64,000 nucleotides of DNA from Lagopus muta. Taxonomy: Eukaryota > Chordata > Aves > Galliformes > Phasianidae. Of this stretch, positions 1-11,352 are shown in pieces. The stretch covers positions 18,214,501 through 18,278,500 of the forward strand of contig NC_064442.1 in the NCBI RefSeq assembly GCF_023343835.1, in the 5' to 3' direction. The notes beneath the pieces are model-generated. The model was not told the DNA's origin. It saw only the letters and a list, made by a program, of their open reading frames with translations, and did not search any database. Each line of letters begins with the position of its first letter. The stretch's first letter is position 1. Position numbers and translations under genes: made by a program.

Positions 1-1656
1 TTTCAGCTCTAATTTAGGATACAAACGTGAGAAACTGCATGACAGGACCACTGCAATACCATTAAGTCCACTTTAAGTCATGAGAATTTATGGTAAGTGA
101 ACATTCAGACGCAGCACATTCATTTAAGACAGCGTTAATATTCCTCGTTTCCTGAAAGCTTTCCCTTGGAGCTTTGTTAAAGCCTCACAATCACAGTGTT
201 GTTGGCTTTGTTTCTTGTGAGATGCAGCGGAGTCCCTTAATGCTGGCTGAGGAGGTGATTCTGTTAGCTGTGAAGGAAATTGGTCATCGTCTGATTCACC
301 AGAGCTAATTACTCTGCGACAGCTCAACAGTCTTCTGTGATGCTCTACATTTCATAACAATAATCCGACAAAAATCAGACAGCAAAGGTGTTTTGGGTAC
401 AGGCAAACATAACCCATGAATTTAAAACAGCTGAAGATACCTATTTTTGCATTTCCTAGTGCCACCGCTTGTCTGGGCTCATTCCGAAACAGGGAGAGTC
501 TCTGTATTTGCACAGTGTTGTCATTCCTCACACCTGCATTTAGCTTGAAGTTAGCAAGGCATCCCTCTCTGCGAAACAATACTGTTTGGTTTGTAATTTC
601 CTATGACAAAGAACAGCTGTGCATCTGTCAGAGAAGATACCAGGTAAAAGATCCAAAGAGAAGAGGACTTTCTACAGTTCTCACCTATCCTGGATATTGC
701 TATGTGCAATTACAATAACCTACTGCACGCCTCCTGCAAGAGTTCCTGTCGGGGAAAGCCGGAACAACTTAGAGCACTTGGGATGTTTTCATGCCTTAAT
801 AGTTCTGTGAGTGGTTCCTAAGTTCATGGTGGTCTCTAGCAGCCACTGAATGAGGGGTTCTTTCCAAAACTTCCTTTCCTAACCTAAAGGTGAATTCCCT
901 CATCAAGTAAAGAGAGTTAAATTGGAAGCAGCTGTTTAGGCTGAAACAACAAAGAGCAGAACGTATCAGGGGAGAAAGAATGAGGTATTCTCACTATGAG
1001 ACAGGTTAGGTTTCTGAAAGAGCTCCTGGAAAGGCTCTACAACCAGGAAAACTGAGATTTATACACAAGTAATGACGTGACACTTGTTGTCAACTTCATG
1101 TCTGACCAACCCCTTTTCATGAAGGAGAAAGAGTAATGCAGGTCCCTTCCAATCACTTCCACACCAACTGTGTGAGTGACCAGACTGGCACTACTATCTG
1201 TAGCCAGAAGAAGGCTCAATCACTTGTTTGGGTATATTCATGTGCCACAGAGACACGTGGCTGACAGGCAGCAGGATTCTGTATGTGCAGAGATTGCTTT
1301 TATCTTTTTAACTGTTAGCAGCGCAGCTTTCCCAGCATCGGCTGCTTCAGGCTTTGATGTTCAGGCTGGCAAATGGAATCCCAAAGAAATATTAGCCTAG
1401 CTGTCTTAGCAGCTAACTCTGAGGAGGCTGAAAGCCTCAAGGAGCAGCAGATACAAAAGACACTCGATTCAATCCAGGTTTGTTTCATACCTAAAGTAAA
1501 ACAACAAATAAGAGCAAAGAAAAAAATACCAGCACCTTTAATTTATATACACAGTTTACGTGACCTTAAAGTTTCTGGTTTAATTTATCCAGTATTAAAA
1601 AACATCAGCCAGCCAGAACTGATAGCAATTAGAAATACTGCATTGTAACTCCCTAC
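1..1656 (-). other. REC114 intron 3 (partial), left window edge
   Basis: This is sequence downstream of the exon 3 donor on the REC114 strand. The expected next exon should carry the end of the PH-like domain. I looked for it on the minus strand and saw only scattered short resemblances, with stops or wrong phase. Apart from the weak candidate at 189-344, nothing here can be supported as a gene. No CR1 copy is evident. A plus-strand open frame at 1373-1648 has an E/Q-rich stretch but no recognisable identity. Confidence 0.7.
189..344 (-). other. possible further REC114 coding exon (unproven)
   Basis: A minus-strand frame is open from about 347 to 124 and has a composition like a disordered coding linker, with runs such as GESDDDQFPSQ, LTESPPQPALRDSAASHKK and QSQQ. 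It could start at an acceptor after GAAATGTAG (exon start 344, T-rich tract upstream) or at TTCCTTCACAG (exon start 267). It could end before a GTGAGG donor at 188. The position downstream of REC114 exon 3, the strand and the acidic/Ser/Pro/Gln composition would suit the linker between the PH-like domain and the C-terminal helix. However, there is no residue-level match I can defend, and the exon carrying the end of the PH-like domain is missing between this and exon 3. Confidence 0.2.
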
Positions 1657-1740
1657 CTTTGACTGAGCATGGAGCAGCAGGCAGTCTGCTCGTCTTGCTA
1701 TCCTCAGCCACTTCTGGGAGTCAATTAATGAGAAGCCCTC
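1657..1740 (-). CDS. REC114: REC114 exon 3 (PH-like domain, middle part)
   Basis: This is an 84-bp exon of 28 codons, in phase 0 at both ends. The acceptor is GCTTTGTTTCAG just above 1740 and the donor is GTAGGG at 1656-1651. It encodes EGFSLIDSQKWLRIARRADC followed by LLLHAQSK. The mammalian equivalent as I recall it is EGFSLIGSKDWLKIVRRVDC followed by LLFGTTIK, so the first 20 residues are well conserved and the last 8 have diverged. The exon is 9.5 kb from exon 2, and joining them gives RTVL-EGFSL in frame. Exons 1-3 together give 123 residues, roughly the first half of a protein of about 260. The remaining exons, including the second half of the PH-like domain and the C-terminal MEI4-binding helix, were not found with confidence and probably lie left of the window. 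Confidence 0.92.
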
Positions 1741-4020
1741 CTGAAACAAAGCACAGCACAAACTACTTGTACAGCAAACTTACAGTACTCCAAACTGCAC
1801 GCTCAAATGATGTGATATAATTTAAACCCTAACGAAGATGACTGTTGTCTCAGTACGGGCATTTTTGTATCTACCAAACAACTGCCAATAAGTAATTTTT
1901 ACCACGCTGAATTAAATTGGAATTGGTAGCTCCAGTAACAACTGTCAGAGCACATTCTAATTTCCATATATATTTAGTATGCGTGTTATGAAAGTGACCT
2001 TGAGATGCACAATGAGCCAGAGCAGAACTTCCACCTCTCCTCCCAAAGCCTGTGAAGTTGCTGGAGAAGGCAGCAGAGGGCAGGCAATCCCGACTAATGG
2101 GACCTCGTGCATTTCACCGAGGGCCAGGCAGGCATTTCTCCAGTTGGAATCCAGGTAAACAAGCAGCAGCCTGGATAACTTGGTATTTATATACCCCAGT
2201 TCTGACCACCTCTTGAAATGTGACGGACTGCTCAGCAGCACAAGGAACTTATTTCCCCCCTTTTGGGCTGCTGAGTGTGTTTCATACTCAGAGGAATATC
2301 TACCTTCTCAGAACACACGGGTCCGTTCAGAGCTGCGCACTCTGGTTAAGCAGCTGGGCTGAGTCCTGGGCAACCGAACCACCCAGGAAATAATGTGAGT
2401 TGGAGCAGGACTGCTTCCTACCCACAGCCAAGGCTGCTGGAGAAGCAGTTCTGGCACCACCTTTCACTAGGCCATTTTCTTCAACTCGTGGCCCCTCCTG
2501 CTTACTCCATCCATTTCAGCCGCTTACTGCTCGAGCTGCACACGATCTGTTTGTTTACACGTGGCTGTTCTCACAGTAAGCCTATTTTTATAGCATTCTT
2601 CCTTTCTCTAGAAAGGAAGGAAAGACGTAGGTAGAACAAATCTCCTTAAAATAATCACCATTTTCACAGAGATCATAAAAGGCAGCTAATGTTTAACTTT
2701 CCTACCAGTTGCACTGATGTTTCCCAGGTTGTCTTTTGTTTATATACCTGTTTCTGAGGTAAAGCAAGCCGGAGAAATAAATAGCAGTTAGCATTATTTT
2801 TGTGCACCTAATTATTCAACTCCAAATCCCAAATTTAATTAACCGAAATTGAATTTTCTTCAAGTTTAATTAACTAAATGAAGAACAAAACAGAAAGAGC
2901 TTCCTTTCCTCTTGTACATCTGGATGACTGTATATTGCAAAGCAGAACAAAACCTAAAAATAGTGAAAGCAAATAGGAAAATTTGGTGCGTGACTTGAGC
3001 AGTACAACAGAGCTGGTTTGGTGCAAAAGGAGAGGGCATGTTTTGGAGAAACTCAGTTTCACAGAACTACTCAGATTGGACTCCACCATTAAATCCCTCA
3101 TGTCGTTAACTGGATCAGCTTTAAATCTGCTCTCGCCATGTGCACAGAGAAACAAATAGTACCAGCAGCTCCGTGATGCCATCCCCGTGCTGCTGTGCAC
3201 ACACAGATCCAAGCAGCTGTGGTCACGTTTCCCTCAGGCAGGCCACACCAATACCTGCTTTGCATTCAGAGCAGAGTACAACTGAGCAGCACTGGGCGCG
3301 AGCAAAGACAGATGGCAGTAGGAGATTAATTGGGAACCGAGACAGAAAGGCGACGTAAAATTGGGCAGGAACAAAAGACCTCAGTTTGCAGTCTGAAGAT
3401 ACAAGTGGCAGTAATTTCCTAAGTTTGATGATTAGTTTCCAATCGTGCACATCCTCCTTAATGCCATCTCCAGGGTCACGCTTGTACGAACACTGCATTC
3501 AAGGGAAACAATTTCATACATCTGTGACAAAAGTCCTTCTGAGGGAGGATCCTGAGAAAAAATAAATGACAGCAGAAAACAAAGCAAGATGCTTCCCATG
3601 TATTTTAGGAACAGGACAAGACATGACCACATCACCCAAGAGGCAGAGAAGCCAATAATGCTATTCCAGATTGACACCCACGTACTCCTGTCATTAATTG
3701 GGAATGACTTTTCTTCTGGTTTTACATTCCAGCATTCAAAAAGTGGCTGGATAATGAGGCCCTTGTTCTGTGGTGCAAGGTATTGTTACAAATCTTCCAT
3801 TATTCTGTCATCTAGAAAGTGCTAAGCAACATATGAACGCAGCTAACACAGAAAACTGCTTATTCTTTATTTTTTTCATTAATGACTATGAAATAAATCT
3901 TGAATTCCATCCTAAGGCCAGTAGGTGTGAAAATTAATCTCTGAAAGTAATTCAATTCAAACCCTCATTATTATGTTAAGACGAACACATGCAGAAGGAG
4001 AATCACAGAATCTGAAGATG

Positions 4021-4036
4021 CCTTCCTTCCTTCCTT
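4021..4036. repeat. (CCTT)4 microsatellite
   Basis: CCTTCCTTCCTTCCTT inside REC114 intron 2. Short and unremarkable. Confidence 0.75.
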
Positions 4037-6889
4037 CTGTATCTGTCTCAGCAATCTAAATACTGCCACAGCATCTCTGGGGAGCTCCATGCATAGCACA
4101 AGCCATGTGCTTCGCAGGCTGTGTGTAACACAGGTCTTAGTTGGTATATAAGCATCAGCTGGCTCAGCCACATCTTCAGAATATAGAACAGGAATTGGAA
4201 AGGAGAAAAGGCCAAAAAGTCACGGCAGACAGACTGCAAGCTAAGGAGGAATAAAAGGATGTTAAGCTCTGTTATCTCTCTGCATGCAATTTCTTCATCC
4301 CCAGTCCCTTAGAAGACTGATTTTAAATGCTGGTGTTAAGCTCTGATTCTGGAGAGCTGATCAGAGGGTTTTCTTTACAGAGCAGGAAAGCCAAAGCAAA
4401 TACCAACTGCAGGACACACCTGAGACAGCCGTGCACGGGGCACTCGGTGACAACTGTCCTTTGCCAAGGCGCTGGGTGCAGGAGCTCCCACTGCCAGGCA
4501 TTCGCTTTCTACAGAGCTCCCACAGACACACACACCTACTGTAGCCCCCCAAAGGAGCAAACAACAAAACTTAAACCCCTGATTCAGGACAAGTCTGGAT
4601 ATGTTTTTAAGTTAGAACTTGAAAAAACATGTATTTTTAAGCTACAATTTTAAACAATGACAGCTGACCCAGAGAGGTGAACAGTTTGCTCACGAGATGA
4701 GCTGGCTGAGGCTCCTGAAGGCATCCCATCAGTAAGTCAAATCAAGAAATTTCTTCTTTAAGCCCTGATACAAAATATAAACTTTGTTAAATCAGTACTT
4801 TATCTTAAACTCTAATTATTTCATCAATATGTATCGCTGCTGTAGTTCAGTTTAGTAGAATGAGGGGCAAAAGAATAGTACAGATCAGAACCCCTTACAA
4901 CTAATCATTGCTGATAGACATCACTGTACAACAGGAATGTGTCAATACAGCAGATATAAATGGGGAAACTAATGTGCAGAGACATTCAGCTTATCCAAAC
5001 ATGTCAACAGGACACACTGAAACAAACTAAAATTTAAGTTTGGAACTCAGTTTCAGGCGCTCCAAAGAGAAAACATCCAAAGAACATCAGAATGGCTGCT
5101 GAACACTTGCCTAATTCATGAGGTTAGAATCTACTGCACCCTAGGAACTGCTCAGATACTGGAAGTCAGGAGCAGACCAGGAGGGCTCTAAGGATGCTTG
5201 ACTTACAGTTCCAAAGATCAGGCCGCAAATCAATTACTCTGATTCATTTTATCCTATTAAATAAGCCCTCGTCACAGTTTCAATTTGTTTAACTTGTAGG
5301 GTACTAAGGATTCTAGCACTGGAATTAATTGCATCCAATAAAACACTGAAGTAAAACGTTCATGATGTGTGATTTGAAGGAAGGACAGGAAATAAAGTAT
5401 ACAACTGTGCAGCGTACAGCGAACACAATGTGTCCTCAGGGCACGGCCAGAAACTGCTGGAGAGGCTGTGAAGGTATTCCTGTTAAAATTCCATTACCTA
5501 CAGGGTGCAGGAATGAGATTTTCCTACCCTAAGATACGCCATCTGTTAGGCAACACTGCAAAAACAGGTCCTGTAAGCATGTTGTGCAATTTAATTCCAA
5601 ATGAAACACCAAAAATCACGAACAAGACCCCCTTTGATATACATTAGACGTGATGGATTTGTATCTTCCAGGCTGTGAAGTTCCATTTACCCTCCTCTTC
5701 ATCCCATCTGGTTGCTCACAGGTAGTCATTTCTGGATGTGTCATTACAGAATGTTTAAAACGGCCTTGAAAGCATTCCCATTCCTTGGGAGTTTACTCAT
5801 ACAAGTAAATAATTTGGTTTCTTTGGGCAACTGCTGGAAACGCTGGACTTGCACACAATCCCTTCTTCCAGCAGCACGGACTTGCTTTCATCAGCAGTTC
5901 TGGAGTGTTTTCAGGTACTGAAATCATGTCAAAACAACAGCACCTCACCACGCAGCAGTGCTCAGCACAAGGTGTGCACTCCTCTGCCTGCTCTGAAAGT
6001 GCTCAGCCTCAGTGCCCACACTGCAGGGCTCTCTCTGGCAAGAACACAGTATTTCAGATTTCATTAGTGAAAAGGCTGACAGAGAAGAACTCACTGAATA
6101 CCTCACTATGTTGTGACTCATTAAAATAATTCTGTAGGGCTATTGTATGTATTAAAGTTGTTAGATGTGAGCATTCTGTAACTGTTTTATAAACCTTACA
6201 GACAGATCACAGAGTCACCTGGCTCTACGTAGCTACTTCTTTTTAAGAAAAGATTCCTCAACACTCCTGCTTTAAGAAAACAGTAAGGACTGCAAGGCAA
6301 GCATTTAAGAGAAAATATGTTGATACAAAGTCAGGAATGCCTGAGTGTTCTTCCCCAAATGCATCGGCTTAATTCAGCCATTAATGAAACACACATTCCC
6401 ATTTCTGAACTGTTTTTCACCTCAGTTGTGTGCAAATGGAGATGCACTGAAAGTTCTCCATAAATGGACCTGATCAGCACCGAGTCCAACCACCACTGAC
6501 AGTTACTGCAGAATGAAAAAGAGCATTTCTCTATGAAATACGAAGTCTGAAATTAACACTTCTCAGCATGAAACCAATTATATTTTTTTCTAGACTTTTA
6601 AAAAGATCCACCCACATCTTACTAGCATCACCGAGAACTCGCTGGCAGCTAAAAAGGTTCATTTTGGCTTTTATAAAACACACACACGACTGAAGAACAG
6701 ATGTACTCTGACTTTTCCTAAAGAAAACAGAAGGCACAAAACAAAATAATATGAAGCCGTTACCACACCGATTTTAGCATGTTCCAATTTCACACTAGAA
6801 GAGGTGAGAATACATCATACTACAGTACTGCCCATTTAAAAATATTCAATTAATCACCTTTGTGATAAATGTTGGATAAAAACTGGATT

Positions 6890-7214
6890 GAAGGGTGACC
6901 TCACTGTGCTTCCTCACAAGGGGCTTGGAGGGGTGGCCCTACTCTCCTCTCTCTGGTGTCCACCAACAGAACCTAAGGGAACACACAGCTGCACTGCGGG
7001 AGGGTGAGGCTGGCTGTCAGGAAAAGGTTCTTCACCAGGGGACAGTTGGGCTCTGGAACAAGCAGTGGGCACAGCACCAAGCTGCTGCAGTACAAGAAGC
7101 ACGTGGACCAGTCTCAGATGTGTGGTCTGATTTTTGGGTGGCCCTGTGTGGAGCCAGGGCTTGGACTTGATGATCCTTATGGGTCCTTTCCAACTCAGGA
7201 TATCCTATGATTCT
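6890..7214 (+). mobile_element. CR1 3'-end fragment
   Basis: This has the typical CR1 3' sequence order: GGGTGACCTCACTGTG, GTTCTTCACCAGGGG, GGGCTCTGGAACAAGC, GGGTCCTTTCCAACTCAGG and a tail ATCCTATGATTC. It is 5'-truncated, as is usual for CR1. It lies antisense to REC114 in intron 2. The short open frames across it are not genes. Confidence 0.85.
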
Positions 7215-7453
7215 TTTTTAATCTATTACTTAGGTTCATGTTGAAACTCTTGGAGTTGGGCAAGGTTTCATTTACTGCTGCAATCAGAATAAATAAATAA
7301 ATTGGGAACATTTACCATGGAATGAATTGTTGCATTTAGATAAGGATTCCTTTCATTCTTGGATTTCCGCTGCAGGAAAAGAAAATGCCTTTGTAATCCA
7401 GCCACAGAAATTTTACAGAAACACAAAATAGTTATAGCTGAGAAGGAAATGGT

Positions 7454-7569
7454 CTGTGTGACAACAGAACTACGGCCAGAATAACTTCAACTTCTGTGTG
7501 ACAACAGAACTACGGCCAGAATAACTTCAACTTCTGTGTGACAACAGAACTATGGCCAGAATAACTTCC
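7454..7569. repeat. 40-bp tandem repeat, about 2.9 copies
   Basis: The unit begins CTGTGTGACAACAGAACTAC and continues GGCCAGAATAACTTCAACTT. Copies start at 7454, 7494 and 7534. The first two are identical; the third has one C-to-T change and loses its last bases. It lies inside REC114 intron 2. Confidence 0.95.
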
Positions 7570-8333
7570 TTCGGTCGCCTTTGCAATAAGCAGTGGCCGA
7601 GATGAGGCACCGTGCTCGAGGAACCACTTGTTTGTGTCAGGTGGCAGTTCCCATAATCATGTGTTGTGTGACTGCTTAATGCTGCCCAACGACAAACAAT
7701 CCACTCCTGAGAAAAGCTGTGCAGTCTTAAGAAAGGTGGCTCATCTGTCAACAGCAAAGGCCTCAGAACAGCCCGAGGAGAGGGAAAACTGGATAACAGT
7801 GCTTGTTGCAGGTTGGTGGATGGTTCATTTGGGTTTTAGCACACTACAGCAGACTGCTGGTATTCAAATCAGCGTAAAACATCCAGTGGTTCTTGAGCTA
7901 AATGTCACATCTCTAGTGCATATTAAGCCTTGTTTACACAAGGAACACCATTCTTATGAGATCTTTTCTACCATTCCTTAAAACCTGTAAAGTGCAAAGA
8001 GCCTACATGGTGCACCCCAAAGTCAGTAAGGTCACCTTCAGTCTTCTCCGGGGTGTTGCAGAAAGTGGGACTGCTGTGACTGCCCTGCTTGGTCACCTCA
8101 CATCATGGACAACATACTTTTCTGCAACAGTGTTTGGAAATGCTTACACACAGATCTTGTGCCTCCTATCAGAGGATCAGAGGTAAAGCTACAATAACCA
8201 TTATCCAGTTCCCTCAAAATCAGGAGCCTGTAGTACATCAAAAGGCCTGAAAAGCAGGGATTAGAAAATGGATCAGAAGACTCAGTATCAACTTTTAAAG
8301 GACGTAGTTACCACACAGCAAGAAACTATTCTT

Positions 8334-8553
8334 TAGGGGAAATGGTTTCAAAATAAAAGAGGAGAGATTTAGATTGGATATAAGAGAAAGTTGGTTTTTT
8401 TACACTAAGGGCACAGGTTGCCCAGAGAGGTGGTGATGCCCCACCCCTGCAAACACCAGGTCAGGCTGGGGGGCTCTGAGCACCTGATGTGCATTGCAGG
8501 AGGCTGGACTGGACCTTTATTGGTGCCTTCCAACTCAAACAATTCTGTAATTT
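8334..8553 (+). mobile_element. CR1 3'-end fragment
   Basis: This contains GGGGAAATGGTTTCAAA, GATTTAGATTGGATATAAG, GTTGCCCAGAGAGGTGGTG, GGAGGCTGGACTGGAC and GTGCCTTCCAACTC, the standard 3' CR1 block in plus orientation with some internal loss. It is antisense within REC114 intron 2. Confidence 0.8.
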
Positions 8554-10082
8554 ACATTGGAGGGAATTTTGGTGCAAGCAAGGCGGCGTATTTGTGTTGC
8601 AGAACACCTCGTCCTTGAAAAGGAAATACTCAGCAGCCCATGGGAGCAAGTAGAAATGAACACACATCTTAAAAACCTGAGCTGTGTACTTCCCACAATT
8701 GCAGAGCTCTGTCAAACTTGATATGTTCTCTCTGAAGCAAAACTTGTGAATTTCACATTATCCCACATGACAAAATGTCCATTATAATGGACCCCCAGTG
8801 AGAAGATGTGGTCTGTGACAGATTCAAGGGAGAGCTGTGTATTTAGTCGTGCAAAGCCTGTTTATAATATTGTGACAGGTTTCTGGCAACCGGGAGCTGG
8901 AGACTACAGGGAGATAGCACCAGTGAGATTCACCACTTCTACAGCCTGCTTATTTCTGCAGCAACAACACAGATTGCATGACATGGCAGTTGTCTTGTGA
9001 CATGGCATCTCGACAAGGTCTTTGCCACCAGTGGCCGCTGCAGTTCCAGTTTGAGTGATACTGAAATGACACAGAATTTCTGGTGTCCCTGTGAGCTACT
9101 TGAACAAAACTGTTCAGAGATTCTGTAATGGCCACACATACTGTGATATCAGTGCTGTTATCTGGCCAACAGCATTGCTGCCTGTGCCGTTTCAGCACAA
9201 TACCTGCGCATCATTCTGGTTGATGATAGTAACTGCTATCATCATATAAAAAAAATAATCATACAAACAGATTCCACAGCCTGTTCTTCAAAGCCTCAAA
9301 GGATACCTGTGGATTGGGATTGTCCTAAGCACAAGAATTTCATCAAAGCACATCAGTCTTGCATGGCACTGAGGGAAGGGACATCCTTCTGGGAAGGCAT
9401 GTGCTTAAGGAACAAGTCCAAGCAGCCAGATGTGCTGGACCAAATCACTTGTGAACTGAAAACCCAACAGAGTGCTGTAGATGCCCACCTGTGTTCAGAA
9501 ATAGCTGACTGGATAGCTGCTTGGTTTTTCAGCAAGTTGTATTTGCTTAAGAGGAAACTTTGGGAGGACTACTCCAATGTGGGCTCTTGCAGAGAGAGAT
9601 GAGTAGTCATAGGGCAAGTTGTAGCAATGCAATTCACAATGCAATTAGTTCTGTATGCACAGAATATCTACAGCATGACCTCAATTATGTGTACTAGGAG
9701 ATGTGCACCCAAAGGAATGTGTAGTCAGGTTTTTAAATACATACATTACCAATTTTGTACACTGTCTATGCCAGGTGTAGTCGTCAAAGCACTACAGCTC
9801 TTGTCCATGTCTTTCCCCTCTTTCATTAGTTTCTAAGGCAGTCTTTCAACTAGCTTTTAATGGTTATTTCAAGGGTACAAAGCAATACAAGCCTGCTAGT
9901 CAGTACACAGGGTACTAGAATGACACCAGTCCCAGGTGAGGGGCATTCTGCACTGACTCATTCTCCACAGAATTTGGCAGTTCTTATTTAATTGCTTCTG
10001 TATTAACTATCTGTGCATTCAATTACTCCTTTTCTTATTCATTGTTTACTATATCCCTAGATATTATAGATATTGTATCCCT

Positions 10083-10180
10083 AGATATCCTAGAATATCC
10101 CAAGTTGGAAGGGACCCATAAGAATCATTGAGTCCAACTACTGGCTCCACACAACTTCAACACTCAAAATAGGCTGCAAT
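10083..10180 (-). mobile_element. CR1 retrotransposon fragment (old)
   Basis: TATCCTAGAATATCCCAAG followed by TTGGAAGGGACCCATAAG and GAGTCCAACTACTGGCTCC is the reverse complement of a CR1 3' end. It is the same subtype as the copy at 6890-7214, in the opposite orientation, and is clearly diverged. The boundary beyond 10180 is uncertain. Confidence 0.6.
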
Positions 10181-11262
10181 ATCTTCCATCTTTCATTTTT
10201 ACCTCGTCCAAAAACACTCAACGTGTCCTTCCTAACTGTATATAAACACCACGTCTGGCACAAAGGGCATCCAGACACCTCCCTGTTAGCTCACTCATCA
10301 CCTATTTGACACACTTAACACACCCAAAAGTAAAGGATATCTTGAATTTTTAAACTGATTCTTAAAATCTGGAATGTCTACATTGGACTCTCCCTCTATG
10401 CTTTTATTCTTTAAGCATAAGACTTCTTAAGAGGCACAGCAAAAGCTAATGTTTAACTTTACACATACCCACTTACATGTTCTATTTAAAAATATATATA
10501 TTTAGCAGTGCAGCATTTTCTGTTGGTTTGTCATAACCTGCTAGCATTTTTATCAGCCAATTCCTACTTGCTGTCATCACTGAATACTGATGTTCAAAGT
10601 GGATACCACCTTCCAGGACAGGCTTCTCTGCTGCAGGGAATGGAGTAATCTCAGCATCAAACCAATTCCTTCTAGGTGAGGTGTTTAATGATATCTTCAC
10701 CGTTAGTAAACAGCCCTACTGAAGCACAATCTACAGCAGAATTAATTGACACAATCTGAACTTGTTATTTTGTCTCCAAGAGTGTAAGAGAGATGTTAGG
10801 CTACCCAGCATCAAAACCAACCAGACAAAAACATGCCACATGATAAACCAACTGATCAGCACCAAAATACTAACAGGTGACTGGCAAGAAACTGGCTGGA
10901 CCACATAGCAAACCTTCCAAGAAGTTATATTTTTATCCATTTCTAAAGGGCATATTCTGTTTTTCTTAGGCTGAAGAATTACGTTGGACAAAAAGAAGTA
11001 ATAGCATCTATCAAACTCTGCAGCACTGTTGTCTTAAACTAGATTTGCAGAAACACAGAAGAAATGCTGTTCCTCTGTATGAAATAATACTTTTAGTGTT
11101 ACTCTAAATGAAAAGACTGAATAATATGTGGTACCTTCCACACATACAATAAAATTGGCAGTTTCACAGGGAGAGAACATGAAACAGAATGGGAAAAATA
11201 AGCCATTATTAATGCTAACAAAGGAGAAACGTTCTTTATACACAAGAAACTGAACAACTTAC

Positions 11263-11352
11263 CAGCACTGTTCTTCCTTGGGAAATAAAGAAATGGCCAG
11301 AAACAACAATGGTAAGGATAAGATGACCAGTCTCCTCGTTTGATTCAAAAAC
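11263..11352 (-). CDS. REC114: REC114 exon 2 (PH-like domain, first part)
   Basis: This is a 90-bp exon of 30 codons, in phase 0 at both ends. It starts after ...TTTCTAAAG (acceptor) and stops before a consensus GTAAGT donor at 11262-11257. It encodes VFESNEETGHLILTIVVSGH and then FFISQGRTVL. This is close to the mammalian block VFDSNEESGYLVLTIVISGH / FFIFQGQTLL as I recall it, and covers beta strands of the REC114 PH-like domain, the surface reported to bind partners such as ANKRD31 and TOPOVIBL. Joined to exon 1 the frame reads SWK-VFES without interruption. Intron 1 is only 514 bp, and most of it is a CR1 insertion. Confidence 0.93.

Larger units (their letters stand above)
1741..11262 (-). 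other. REC114 intron 2 (9.5 kb)
   Basis: This is the intron between REC114 exons 2 and 3, bounded by GTAAGT at 11262-11257 and ...TTTGTTTCAG ending at 1741. It contains CR1 fragments at about 6890-7214, 8334-8553 and 10083-10180, a 40-bp tandem repeat at 7454-7569, and a short CCTT run near 4021-4036. The many short open frames on both strands show no conserved domain that I recognise. Reading all of 1741-11262 as intron rests on exons 2 and 3 joining in frame. Confidence 0.85.

Noticed and set aside
421..500. Minus-strand segment RLSLFRNEPRQAV, resembling the REC114 RLFRVQF block expected in exon 4
   Set aside because: The match is short and needs a gap, and the acceptor lacks a pyrimidine tract. 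Not strong enough to annotate.
660..780. Minus-strand segment KCSKLFRLSPTGT as a possible REC114 exon 4
   Set aside because: It runs quickly into a stop and no acceptor gives the right phase. The similarity is only a few residues.
10482..10700. Minus-strand frame containing SRNWLIKML, resembling REC114 SKDWLKIV
   Set aside because: The true exon 3 was found at 1657-1740 with full similarity and proper splice sites. This is a short chance resemblance without a good exon structure.
10731..10991. Minus-strand frame with a hydrophobic stretch ILVLISWFIMWHVFVWL
   Set aside because: It looked like the LVLTIVISGHFF block of REC114, but the real block is exon 2 at 11263-11352.
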